Part shown: piece by piece, positions 1 through 6,982 of the stretch
Layout of the letters: every line of letters starts with the position of its first letter
Numbering within the stretch: position 1 is the first letter of the stretch
NCBI GenBank assembly: GCA_023425485.1
Contig: JAFACO010000457.1
Span: 1 to 15,776, forward strand
Direction of reading: 5' to 3'
DNA from: Bacillota bacterium
GTDB taxonomy: Bacteria > Bacillota > Clostridia > Lachnospirales > Lachnospiraceae
DNA: 15,776 nucleotides
Translations under genes and position numbers: made by a program
Notes under the pieces: model-generated
What the model was told of the DNA's origin: nothing
Databases searched by the model: none
Seen by the model: the letters and a program-made list of their open reading frames with translations, nothing else

Positions 1-8
1 AACCTCCC
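1..8 (-). promoter_or_regulatory. Shine-Dalgarno of a gene beyond the left edge
   Basis: On the minus strand positions 8 to 1 read GGGAGGTT, a strong purine-rich ribosome binding site. It lies just downstream of the promoter at 23-51. The start codon it would serve falls outside the window, so the product is unknown. It implies that another minus-strand gene begins within a few bases of the edge. Confidence 0.55.
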
Positions 9-22
9 AAAAACTGAATTTA

Positions 23-51
23 ATTGTACCATAGAACAGGACAACTTTCAA
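23..51 (-). promoter_or_regulatory. Sigma-A promoter for the next gene downstream of gpmI
   Basis: Reading the minus strand, a -35 TTGAAA (51-46) and a -10 TACAAT (28-23) are separated by exactly 17 bp. A TG one base before the -10 makes it an extended -10 (TGGTACAAT). Transcription would start near position 16, leaving a very short leader before the GGGAGG ribosome binding site at 8-3. The gene to the left therefore probably has its own promoter rather than relying only on gpmI read-through. Confidence 0.7.
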
Positions 52-107
52 CTAATATTTTAGACAAGCTATTTATTACCCGCTAATTTAGTAACAGCAC
101 CGCCATG

Positions 108-127
108 TATATTCTTGATAGAATATA
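108..127 (-). terminator. AU-rich hairpin after gpmI (possible weak terminator)
   Basis: A perfect 8-bp inverted repeat, TATATTCT and AGAATATA, encloses a 4-base loop and begins 17 bases after the gpmI stop codon. The stem is almost all A-U and no U-tract follows it on the minus strand, so it is not a canonical Rho-independent terminator. It could still mark the 3' end or protect the gpmI message. Confidence 0.3.
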
Positions 128-143
128 AAGAAGAAAACATCTA

Positions 144-1685
144 TTACTTCTTTAATAATAAGGATTTGCCTGTCATTTCATCTGGCTTAACCATTTCCAT
201 CATCTCAATCATAGTTGGAATAATATCCGCCAAACATCCATCTTCAGCTAAAGTGTAATCTTTATCATAGTTTACCAGAATAAATGGAACTGGATTGGTA
301 GTATGAGCTGTAAATGGTTCATGAGTAGTGTAATCCACTAACTGCTCTGCATTGCCATGATCCGCACAAATGAACATCTGACCATCCACGGAAAGTAATG
401 CTTCCACTGCTCTTCCCACACATTGATCCACAGCTTCAATTGCTTTGATGGCTGCTTCTTCAATACCAGTATGACCAACCATATCTGGATTTGCAAAATT
501 AACTATAATCACATCATATTTGAGTGATTTTATTGCTTCTACTAAGTTATCAGCAACTTCATATGCGCTCATCTCTGGCTGTAAATCATAAGTTGCAACT
601 TTAGGAGATTTAACCAAAATACGTTCTTCACCTTCATTTGGTACTTCTACACCAGCATTAAAGAAAAAGGTAACATGCGCATATTTCTCAGTTTCCGCAA
701 GACGAAGCTGTGTTTTGTGATTCTTTGCAAGAAATTGACCAAAGGTATTATTGATTGATACCTTATGGAAAGCAACAATCTTATTAGGTATTGTTATGTC
801 ATATTCGGAAAAACATACATACGTTGTCTCAATTCTCTTGGTACGCTCAAATCCAGTGAATTCCTCATCACAGAATGCTCTAGTAATTTCACGAGCTCTA
901 TCAGGTCTGAAGTTAAAGAAGATTACAGAATCCTTATCTTTAACCGTTGCAACTGGTCTACCCTCTTCCATTACAACAGTTGGTAATACAAATTCATCAT
1001 ACTTCTCAGCATCATAAGAGTCTTGAACTGCATTTACTCCATTATCAGCAGTTAATCCTTCACCGTAAGCCATGGCTCTATATGCCTTCTCCACACGATC
1101 CCAACGATTATCTCTATCCATAACATAATAACGACCGGATACGGTAGCGATTTTACCAACGCCAATAATTTTCATCTGCTCCCAAAGTGCTTCTACAAAG
1201 CCCTTACCAGATGCAGGAGGTGTGTCACGACCATCTAAGAAAGCGTGAACATACACATTCTCAATTCCCTGTTTTTTCGCAAGTTCTAACAAAGCATAAA
1301 GGTGGGTATTATGACTGTGTACCCCGCCATCAGATAGTAATCCCATTAGGTGAAGGTCGGAATTATGTCTCTTGCAGTTATCAACAGCAGCAAGCAAAGC
1401 TGCGTTCTGAAAGAAAACACCATCCTGGATCTCTTTCGTAATTCTTGTTAATTCCTGATATACGATTCTACCAGCACCCATATTGATATGACCAACTTCT
1501 GAATTACCCATCTGTCCTTCTGGAAGACCAACTGCCATTCCACTGGCATAACCTTTAACAAATGGATACTCTGCCATAAGTCGATCCATATTAGGGGTAT
1601 TTGCTTCCGCTACTGCATTTGCGTCCTGTCTTTCATTCAAACCATAACCATCTAATATCATTAATACTGTAGGTTTTTTACTCAT
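144..1685 (-). CDS. gpmI: 2,3-bisphosphoglycerate-independent phosphoglycerate mutase
   Basis: This cytoplasmic enzyme of lower glycolysis interconverts 3- and 2-phosphoglycerate using two Mn ions and a phosphoserine intermediate. At 513 residues it has the normal length for the alkaline-phosphatase-superfamily iPGM. The N-terminal ILDGYG supplies Asp12, and Ser62 in GQMGNSEVGH is the phosphorylated serine. Substrate-pocket residues are seen around His123 (GGVHSH), in DGRDTPP near 151-156, in GRYYVMDRD near 184-192 and in FRPDRARE near 259-266. The second metal site is represented by NPDMVGHTG (Asp401, His405), ADHGNAE (Asp442, His443) and His461. The ATG start is supported by GGAGG at 1697-1693. 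It is the last of four consecutive glycolytic genes and lies 192 bp downstream of tpiA. All key residues are present and nothing looks degraded. Confidence 0.98.
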   Translation of the reverse strand: MSKKPTVLMILDGYGLNERQDANAVAEANTPNMDRLMAEYPFVKGYASGMAVGLPEGQMGNSEVGHINMGAGRIVYQELTRITKEIQDGVFFQNAALLAAVDNCKRHNSDLHLMGLLSDGGVHSHNTHLYALLELAKKQGIENVYVHAFLDGRDTPPASGKGFVEALWEQMKIIGVGKIATVSGRYYVMDRDNRWDRVEKAYRAMAYGEGLTADNGVNAVQDSYDAEKYDEFVLPTVVMEEGRPVATVKDKDSVIFFNFRPDRAREITRAFCDEEFTGFERTKRIETTYVCFSEYDITIPNKIVAFHKVSINNTFGQFLAKNHKTQLRLAETEKYAHVTFFFNAGVEVPNEGEERILVKSPKVATYDLQPEMSAYEVADNLVEAIKSLKYDVIIVNFANPDMVGHTGIEEAAIKAIEAVDQCVGRAVEALLSVDGQMFICADHGNAEQLVDYTTHEPFTAHTTNPVPFILVNYDKDYTLAEDGCLADIIPTMIEMMEMVKPDEMTGKSLLLKK

Positions 1686-1877
1686 TACTTTTCCTCCATT
1701 CTAACACTTACCAAAGAGTATTCTAGTGCAAAGCATTAGATATATCGTTGGAAGCTCTGCTTAACCTTTAACTAAAGGTAATTTATTTTGATTACCTATA
1801 TTACTATACTTTACTAGTGGAGGTAAATACCCCACGATTCCTCTGACAAGATTATGCACCTTACCAGAGGTAAATGA
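1686..1877 (-). other. Structured tpiA-gpmI spacer with three hairpins
   Basis: This 192 bp spacer contains no ORF. On the minus strand it can form three stems. The first pairs CCTCTG (1864-1859) with CAGAGG (1839-1834 region), extended inward by two G-U and three Watson-Crick pairs. The second is GGTAAT/ATTACC at 1777-1796. The third is ACCTTT/AAAGGT with a 4-base loop at 1764-1779. The last two share bases 1777-1779, so they exclude each other. None is followed by a U-tract, and I see no convincing promoter, so gpmI is probably transcribed through from upstream. Confidence 0.4.
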
Positions 1878-2624
1878 TTACTTATAATTTACGATTTTTC
1901 CGAAGTCTGCCTTTAAGCTTGCTCCACCCACTAATCCACCATCAATATTAGCCTGGGAGAATAACTCTGCAGCACTTGCTGCTGTTACACTACCGCCGTA
2001 CTGAATACGAATTTCAGCTGCTGTTGCATCATCATAGATTTCAGCGATACATTCACGAATCGCTTTACATACTTCTTCTGCTTGTTCTGTGGTTGCTACT
2101 TTACCTGTTCCGATTGCCCAGATTGGTTCATATGCAATTACAGCGGTCTTTGCCTGATCTGCTGTTACATTAAGAAATGCAACTTTAATCTGCTGACGGA
2201 TTAAGTCAATTGTAATGCCTTGCTCTCTCTGCTTTAGGGATTCTCCACAACAAATAATTGGAGTGATACCGTGCTCAAACGCTTTTAAAACCTTAAGATT
2301 TACGGTTTCATCTGTCTCTGCAAAATACTCTCTTCTTTCAGAATGTCCAATAATAACATACTTTACACCAATGCTTGTAAGCATATTTGGAGCGATTTCT
2401 CCAGTAAAGGCACCATTTTCTTGATAATACATATTTTGTGCACCAATTTCAATATTGGTTCCTTTTGCTGCTTCAATTGCAGTCGTTAAAGAAATGGATG
2501 GCACGCAGAATACTACATCTGCTTCCTCTGTTGCTACTAATGACTTTAATTCATTAATTAAGGCAACTGCTTCTGCAGGTGTCTTATTCATTTTCCAGTT
2601 TCCAGCGATAATCTTTCTACGCAT
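1878..2624 (-). CDS. tpiA: Triose-phosphate isomerase
   Basis: The enzyme interconverts dihydroxyacetone phosphate and glyceraldehyde 3-phosphate in glycolysis. The 248-residue product is a single TIM barrel of standard length. The catalytic set is complete: Lys11 in GNWKMNK, His94 in IIGHSERRE, and Glu166 in AYEPIWAIGTGK, which also contains the mobile phosphate-gripping loop 6. The phosphate-binding motifs YGGSV (209-213) and GGLVGGASL (229-237) follow. The ATG is preceded by a perfect AGGAGG at 2636-2631. It sits between pgk and gpmI, with about 200 bp to each neighbour. These are long gaps for an operon, so message processing or internal control is possible. Confidence 0.98.
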   Translation of the reverse strand: MRRKIIAGNWKMNKTPAEAVALINELKSLVATEEADVVFCVPSISLTTAIEAAKGTNIEIGAQNMYYQENGAFTGEIAPNMLTSIGVKYVIIGHSERREYFAETDETVNLKVLKAFEHGITPIICCGESLKQREQGITIDLIRQQIKVAFLNVTADQAKTAVIAYEPIWAIGTGKVATTEQAEEVCKAIRECIAEIYDDATAAEIRIQYGGSVTAASAAELFSQANIDGGLVGGASLKADFGKIVNYK

Positions 2625-2750
2625 GACTGTCCTCCTAAAATTTATGATGTTTATTTGTAACAGTTCAAAGCCAAACAGCGAGGGAACCGCAGGTTTTCAA
2701 GCTTGGTTCTGAATAATTACATTTATTTTAGCTAAAATGACCTATTTGAT

Positions 2751-2803
2751 TGTAGCAAGCTTTTCTTCAAAAATCAATTACATTCAAAGAAAAGCTTGCC
2801 ACA
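2751..2803 (-). repeat. Long hairpin between pgk and tpiA
   Basis: A perfect 13-bp inverted repeat pairs 2755-2767 with 2787-2799, and three more pairs (TGT/ACA) follow one mismatch. The loop is 19 bases. It lies about 25 bases after the pgk stop codon. No U-tract follows on the minus strand, so it is more likely a 3'-end stabiliser or RNA-processing stop than a true terminator. A further copy of AAGCTTG lies at 2699-2705 and could pair with either arm. Confidence 0.55.
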
Positions 2804-2826
2804 GCAATATATTTATGAAATTAATA

Positions 2827-4020
2827 CTATTTATCGTTTGCTGCTGCAATACCAGGAAGTTCTTTTCCTTCCAGGAACTCTAAGGAAGCTCCGCCACCTG
2901 TTGAAATATGAGTCATCTTATCACCGAAGCCAAGGATATTAACTGCTGCTGCAGAATCACCACCACCAATAATGGTTGTTCCTTCAATTTCGGAGAGTGC
3001 TTTTGCTACTGCTATTGTACCAGCTGCAAAATTAGATAATTCGAATACACCCATAGGTCCATTCCAAACCACAGTCTTTGCATCTTTTACTGCATCAGCA
3101 TAAAGTTCACGTGTCTTCTCACCGATATCAAGACCTTCCCAGCCTGGTTCAATTTGACCACGTAATACTGTTTTAAAAGGAGCTGTATTGCTATATTCCT
3201 GTGATACTACAGTATCAATTGGAATTAACATTTTAACACCTTTTTGCTCTGCTTTTTCAAGCATCTGCTTTGCATAATCAATATAATCAGCTTCTAATAA
3301 GGATAAACCAACTTCTTCACCTAAAGATTTCATGAAGGTATATGCCATACCGCCACCAATAATCAAGGTGTCTACTTTATCAAGTAAGTTCTCAATTACA
3401 GAAATTTTACTGGAAACTTTTGAACCACCAAGAATTGCTACAAAAGGTCTTTGAGGGTTATTCACTGCATTCCCAAGAAACTCGATTTCCTTTTGCATTA
3501 AGTAACCAACAACTGCAGTGTCAACAAAATTAGTAACACCAACATTGGAGCAATGTGCTCTATGTGCTGTACCAAAAGCATCATTAACAAATATATCACA
3601 AAGGGAAGCTAATTCCTTACTGAATGCCTCACCATTTTTTGTCTCTTCTACACGATAACGTGTATTCTCTAAAAGAACTACCTCGCCATCTTTCATAGCC
3701 GCAACAGCAGCCTTTGCATTTTCACCAACAACATTATCATCTTTTGCAAACTTAACTTCCTGTCCCAAAAGCTCTGCTAATCTTACTGCAACAGGTGCTA
3801 AAGATAATTCTGGCTTTGGCTCACCCTTTGGTTTACCAAGATGGGAACAAAGAATGACTTTGCCACCATCAGCAAGAAGTTTTTTAATTGTAGGAAGCGC
3901 TTCTACCAAACGAACCTCATCTGTAATTCTACCTTCCTGCAAAGGAACATTAAAATCGCATCTTACTAAAACTCTTTTACCTTGTACATTAATATCATCT
4001 ACTGACTTCTTGTTTAACAT
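2827..4020 (-). CDS. pgk: Phosphoglycerate kinase
   Basis: The enzyme transfers phosphate from 1,3-bisphosphoglycerate to ADP, the first ATP-yielding step of glycolysis. The 397-residue product has the usual two-lobed length. The N-terminal substrate-binding signature RVLVRCDFNVP (16-26) includes Asp22 and Asn24, followed by SHLGKPKG (59-66) and the basic segment FGTAHRAHCS. The nucleotide lobe shows GGSKVSSKI, WNGPMGVFE and GGGDSAAAV. I chose the ATG at 4020 because AAGGAG (4034-4029) lies eight bases upstream. An upstream in-frame TTG at 4038 would place the ribosome binding site inside the coding region and add six residues that are foreign to the family. The gene follows gap after a terminator and a palindromic spacer. 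Confidence 0.98.
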   Translation of the reverse strand: MLNKKSVDDINVQGKRVLVRCDFNVPLQEGRITDEVRLVEALPTIKKLLADGGKVILCSHLGKPKGEPKPELSLAPVAVRLAELLGQEVKFAKDDNVVGENAKAAVAAMKDGEVVLLENTRYRVEETKNGEAFSKELASLCDIFVNDAFGTAHRAHCSNVGVTNFVDTAVVGYLMQKEIEFLGNAVNNPQRPFVAILGGSKVSSKISVIENLLDKVDTLIIGGGMAYTFMKSLGEEVGLSLLEADYIDYAKQMLEKAEQKGVKMLIPIDTVVSQEYSNTAPFKTVLRGQIEPGWEGLDIGEKTRELYADAVKDAKTVVWNGPMGVFELSNFAAGTIAVAKALSEIEGTTIIGGGDSAAAVNILGFGDKMTHISTGGGASLEFLEGKELPGIAAANDK

Positions 4021-4056
4021 AATACTTACTCCTTTCAAAATATGTTCTAATCAAAG

Positions 4057-4256
4057 TTTCCTATGTTACTTTTATCTTACTTCCTTCGTTCCTTTAATTA
4101 CATTCTTGTCGTTAGAACAAAAGTGTGATATGCACACTCTCGCGCTCAAACATTTTTAAAGCACACCTTTTGTTCCGCGCGCGTAGCTACGCATCATTAG
4201 CCCAAAGGGCTTTTAATAACATAGGAAATTCTGTGGAATTTCCTATGTTATTAAAA
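4057..4256. repeat. Palindromic repeat element between gap and pgk
   Basis: TTTCCTATGTTA at 4057-4068 recurs as a direct copy at 4239-4250 and as an inverted copy at 4217-4228. The outer copies therefore resemble terminal inverted repeats around a 150 bp core. Inside are GAACAAAAGTGTG (4115-4127) facing CACACCTTTTGTTC (4162-4175), the 12-bp palindrome GCGTAGCTACGC (4181-4192), and AGCCC/GGGCT (4199-4211). No ORF is present. The layout suggests a MITE- or REP-like mobile repeat or a strongly folded leader. No target duplication was recognised. Confidence 0.5.
4211..4256. repeat. Perfect 21-bp palindrome with 4-base loop
   Basis: Bases 4211-4231 are the exact reverse complement of 4236-4256, with loop TGTG between them. 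The left end overlaps the U-tract of the gap terminator on the transcribed strand. The stem is A/T-rich with a CCTATG core. It is the longest perfect inverted repeat that I noticed in the window. Confidence 0.85.
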
Positions 4257-4282
4257 AAGGTCCGGTCCTAAAAGACCGGACC
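4253..4282 (-). terminator. Rho-independent terminator of gap
   Basis: On the minus strand GGTCCGGTC and GACCGGACC form a perfect GC-rich 9-bp stem (4282-4274 with 4267-4259) around a 6-base loop. Six U residues follow immediately (4258-4253). It begins 46 bases after the gap stop codon. This is a textbook intrinsic terminator. It implies that gap can be expressed as a separate short message, with pgk-tpiA-gpmI depending on read-through or on their own promoter. Confidence 0.9.
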
Positions 4283-4328
4283 CATGATGGATCAATGAAG
4301 CATCATTAGATAAACCTTGTTGAACTAA

Positions 4329-5342
4329 TTACGCTAATTCAGCAAAATATTTAATAGTTCTAACCATCTGGCTAGTATAGGAGTTCTCATTATCATACCA
4401 AGAAACAACCTTTACTAAAGTTTTGCCATTCTCAAGATCAGTGATCTTAGTCTGTGTTCCATCAAATAAGGAACCATAAGTAATACCGATAACGTCAGAA
4501 GAAACGATCTCATCTTCTGTATAACCGAAGGATGCACTAGCTGCTGCTTTCATTGCTGCGTTAACCTGATCAACTGTAACCTTACCGTTAACAACTGCAA
4601 CTAACTCTGTTGTAGAACCTGTAGGAACAGGAACTCTTTGAGCAGCACCGTCTAATTTACCACTTAATTCTGGAATTACAAGACCAATTGCTTTAGCAGC
4701 ACCTGTGGAGTTAGGTGTAATATTTACAGCTGCAGCACGTGCTCTTCTTAAGTCACCATTTCTGTGAGGACCATCAAGAGTCATCTGGTCACCTGTGTAA
4801 GCATGAATTGTGGTCATGAAGCCTTTTTCGATTGTTGCTAATTTATTTAATGTATCTGCCATAGGAGCTAAGCAGTTTGTTGTACAAGAAGCTGCAGAAA
4901 TAATAGTATCGCTGGATGTTAAGATGTTCTCATTAACACTGAAAACAACAGTAGGAAGATCATTACCTGCTGGAGCAGAAATAACAACTTTCTTTGCACC
5001 TGCATCGATATGAGCTTGTGATTTTGCTTTAGAAGCAAAGAAGCCTGTACACTCAAGAACTACGTCTACGCCAATTTTGCCCCAAGGTAAATCAGCAGGA
5101 TTTTTCTCAGCATAGATCTGGATTTCTTTTCCGTCAACAACGATAGAATTTTCTTTTGCTACTACTGTATCAGCTTTCGCATATCTACCCTGTGCGGAAT
5201 CGTATTTTAATAAGTGAGCTAACATTTTAGCGTCTGTTAAATCGTTGATTGCTACTACTTCATAACCCTCTGCGCCGAACATCTGTCTGAAAGCAAGACG
5301 GCCGATACGTCCAAAACCATTAATTGCTACTTTTACTGCCAT
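4329..5342 (-). CDS. gap: Glyceraldehyde-3-phosphate dehydrogenase, type I, NAD-dependent
   Basis: The enzyme oxidatively phosphorylates glyceraldehyde 3-phosphate to 1,3-bisphosphoglycerate. The 337-residue product has the normal length. The Rossmann motif INGFGRIGR occupies residues 7-15, and Asp34 ends the second strand, which favours NAD over NADP. The catalytic cysteine is Cys153 in SAASCTTNCLAP, paired with His180 in TTIHAYTGDQ. The substrate-binding segments DLRRARAAAVNITP and SWYDNENSYTSQM follow. The ATG has AGGAGG at 5357-5352. It is the first of four glycolytic genes. Nothing resembling the regulator CggR, which precedes gapA in several Firmicutes, is found upstream. Instead spo0A ends 472 bp away. 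Confidence 0.98.
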   Translation of the reverse strand: MAVKVAINGFGRIGRLAFRQMFGAEGYEVVAINDLTDAKMLAHLLKYDSAQGRYAKADTVVAKENSIVVDGKEIQIYAEKNPADLPWGKIGVDVVLECTGFFASKAKSQAHIDAGAKKVVISAPAGNDLPTVVFSVNENILTSSDTIISAASCTTNCLAPMADTLNKLATIEKGFMTTIHAYTGDQMTLDGPHRNGDLRRARAAAVNITPNSTGAAKAIGLVIPELSGKLDGAAQRVPVPTGSTTELVAVVNGKVTVDQVNAAMKAAASASFGYTEDEIVSSDVIGITYGSLFDGTQTKITDLENGKTLVKVVSWYDNENSYTSQMVRTIKYFAELA

Positions 5343-5375
5343 GATTATATTCCTCCTAAAAGTTTAATATATAAT

Positions 5376-5395
5376 TTACTGCCTTATGGCAGTAA
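5376..5395 (-). promoter_or_regulatory. Palindrome in the gap leader
   Basis: TTACTGCC and GGCAGTAA form a perfect 8-bp stem with a 4-base loop. It sits 19 bases upstream of the gap ribosome binding site and just downstream of a putative extended -10. It could be a 5'-end hairpin that protects a highly expressed message or a DNA operator. The sequence alone does not decide between these. Confidence 0.5.
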
Positions 5396-5407
5396 TTAAT
5401 CAAAATA

Positions 5408-5416
5408 AATATAACA
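5408..5416 (-). promoter_or_regulatory. Possible proximal gap promoter (extended -10)
   Basis: The minus strand reads TGTTATATT, a TGn-extended -10 with one mismatch to TATAAT. No good -35 is found at 16-18 bp. TTGAGA lies 21 bp upstream, too far for a normal promoter. Transcription would start about 60 bases before the gap ATG. Confidence 0.35.
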
Positions 5417-5585
5417 TTTACATTGACAAAAAAATCTCAATCCAGATTTATTTTACCTAATTTTGAATTAAATTTCAAGGTTTTCTTTTCCTATTTTCTC
5501 AATATTATGATTATGTTGATTTTTCATTAAAAAAGCATCTACCTTTTGTGCAAATTTATAGTTTATACTAATTATCATTGCTTTT

Positions 5586-5614
5586 ATTATACATTTATTA
5601 CTAAAAGTATACAA
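5586..5614 (-). promoter_or_regulatory. Distal sigma-A promoter of gap
   Basis: The minus strand carries TTGTAT (5614-5609), a 17 bp spacer and a perfect TATAAT (5591-5586). Transcription would begin near 5579, giving gap a leader of roughly 240 bases that includes the 5376-5395 hairpin. The region is very AT-rich, so chance matches occur, but the perfect -10 and ideal spacing favour a real promoter. Confidence 0.55.
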
Positions 5615-5739
5615 TTAATATCTTTAAATAAATTTAGAATTTTAGAACTTATGATTAATATAATAAAGTTAACCTACGGAATTATTATTTCAAAAAAGCC
5701 CAAAAGATATACATCTAAACTATTTATTCGTTTCATGTT

Positions 5740-5787
5740 AATATGGACGTGCCAAAACGTAATTACATTTAATAGCACGTCCATATT
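5740..5787 (-). terminator. 13-bp hairpin at the 3' end of spo0A
   Basis: AATATGGACGTGC (5740-5752) is the exact reverse complement of 5775-5787, enclosing a 22-base loop, and lies 27 bases after the spo0A stop. No U-tract follows on the minus strand, so I call it a likely 3'-end structure and only a possible terminator. Its loop resembles that of the hairpin at 2755-2799. Confidence 0.45.
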
Positions 5788-5814
5788 TATCCAATTTTAA
5801 ATTGACCAAAAAAA

Positions 5815-6615
5815 TTATGATCTTAATTTATATTCTAATCTGATTTTATCAGCAATTAATGCAACGAATTCAGAATTTGTTGGTTTCCCTTTTCCATTAC
5901 TTACAGTATAACCAAATAATTCATCAATCATTTCCATTTTACCTCTGCTCCAAGCTACCTCAATTGCATGACGAATAGCTCTTTCTACTCTACTTGGAGT
6001 AGTTTTATGACGTTTTGCAATTGATGGATAAAGAAGCTTTGTAATGGAATTTAACATCTCCGCATCATTAACAGACATCATAATAGCATCTCTTAGATAT
6101 TGGTATCCTTTAATATGTGCTGGAACACCAATTTCATGAATAATGTTAGTTACATCCGATTCCAAATTTCTTTCCATGTAAACAGACTTATTTTCATATG
6201 TACTTACTTTATGATTATCAATAAGTCTGCTATGATAATCAACTTTCATTGCCTTAATTCTTGATAACACTACACTATTATCAAAAGGCTTCATAATATA
6301 ATAATTAGCACCTAATTCAAAAGCACTTTCTGTTACACCTTCTTGTCCAATTGCTGTGATAATAATAAAAGATGGTGATTTTTTAATATCTGCATCTTTC
6401 CTGATTTTTTCCATTACACCTAGCCCGTCCAACTTCGGCATAATAAGATCAAGTAAAACCACATCAGGCTTCTTCTCTTTGATCATGTCCAACGCATCAA
6501 TTCCATTTTCGGATTTCCCCACAACCTCGATATCTGCGTCTGCCTTTAAAATATCCTCGAGAAGGTTTACCATCCTCTCATTGTCATCAACAATAGCTAC
6601 ATTAATCTTACTCAT
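5815..6615 (-). CDS. spo0A: Sporulation transcription factor Spo0A
   Basis: Spo0A is the master response regulator that commits cells to sporulation. The 266 residues match the family length. The receiver domain (about 1-125) shows the acidic pair Asp10-Asp11, the phospho-acceptor Asp56 in VVLLDLIMP, Thr87 in IIITAIG and Lys109 in YIMKPFD. After a linker of about 25 residues, the C-terminal DNA-binding domain carries the diagnostic HEIGVPAHIKGYQYLR (160-175), followed by PSRVERAIRHAIEVAW (207-222) containing the recognition helix. The ATG has GGAGG at 6633-6629, a slightly long 13-base spacing, with GGAAAAG also closer. It follows spoIVB, the usual order in Clostridia and Bacilli, but has its own promoter region of more than 500 bp. 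Confidence 0.98.
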   Translation of the reverse strand: MSKINVAIVDDNERMVNLLEDILKADADIEVVGKSENGIDALDMIKEKKPDVVLLDLIMPKLDGLGVMEKIRKDADIKKSPSFIIITAIGQEGVTESAFELGANYYIMKPFDNSVVLSRIKAMKVDYHSRLIDNHKVSTYENKSVYMERNLESDVTNIIHEIGVPAHIKGYQYLRDAIMMSVNDAEMLNSITKLLYPSIAKRHKTTPSRVERAIRHAIEVAWSRGKMEMIDELFGYTVSNGKGKPTNSEFVALIADKIRLEYKLRS

Positions 6616-6762
6616 ATTACTTTTCCAACCTCCATAATCATTAATTTCGCGCCATTTTTTTCGTTCCCTTAGTGCCTTATAAACATTAGGTTGTCTGTAT
6701 TAGGTACATCACTGTTCGTGAATCATGTGTAGCTTTTTTGGTTTTCATGTTGTTATGAATCT

Positions 6763-6791
6763 ATTATATAACCTGCATAAATTAGCGTCAA
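6763..6791 (-). promoter_or_regulatory. Sigma-A promoter of spo0A
   Basis: The minus strand reads TTGACG (6791-6786), exactly 17 bp, then a perfect TATAAT (6768-6763). This is the strongest promoter match that I found in the window. Transcription would start near 6756, giving a leader of about 140 bases. It resembles in role the vegetative promoter of spo0A known in Bacillus. No better match precedes the gene. Confidence 0.8.
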
Positions 6792-6982
6792 TCTTAATCG
6801 CAATAGCATAATTACCAAATATTATCAAACAAATTATGACGTTTTTTATTAAACTTTTACACTATTAGGCAATTATCAACACAATATCCCAAAAAGCTAC
6901 ATCCAAATTCAACCAGATTTGTCTTGTAAATTTTTACCATAAATGAATTATATCTGCTCGGATTCAAAGTATCAAACTATTC

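Larger units (their letters stand above)
5343..5814 (-). other. Non-coding spo0A-gap spacer
   Basis: This 472 bp spacer is extremely AT-rich. On the minus strand it holds, in order, the hairpin after spo0A (5740-5787), the distal gap promoter, the possible proximal promoter and the leader palindrome. A plus-strand reading frame at 5546-5800 has no supporting ribosome binding site and a composition typical of translated AT-rich DNA, so I do not call it. Confidence 0.6.

Noticed and set aside
4021..4038. TTG start giving pgk six extra residues
   Set aside because: The AAGGAG site lies within that extension and is ideally spaced for the ATG at 4020, where the family-like sequence begins.
3854..4159. 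A 101-codon plus-strand frame crossing the start of pgk
   Set aside because: It overlaps the conserved pgk start and the structured leader, has no recognisable domain and no upstream ribosome binding site.
5546..5800. An 84-codon plus-strand frame in the spo0A-gap spacer
   Set aside because: The translation is Ile/Tyr/Phe/Lys-rich, as expected from AT-rich non-coding DNA. There is no Shine-Dalgarno sequence, and it overlaps the 5740-5787 hairpin and the gap promoter.
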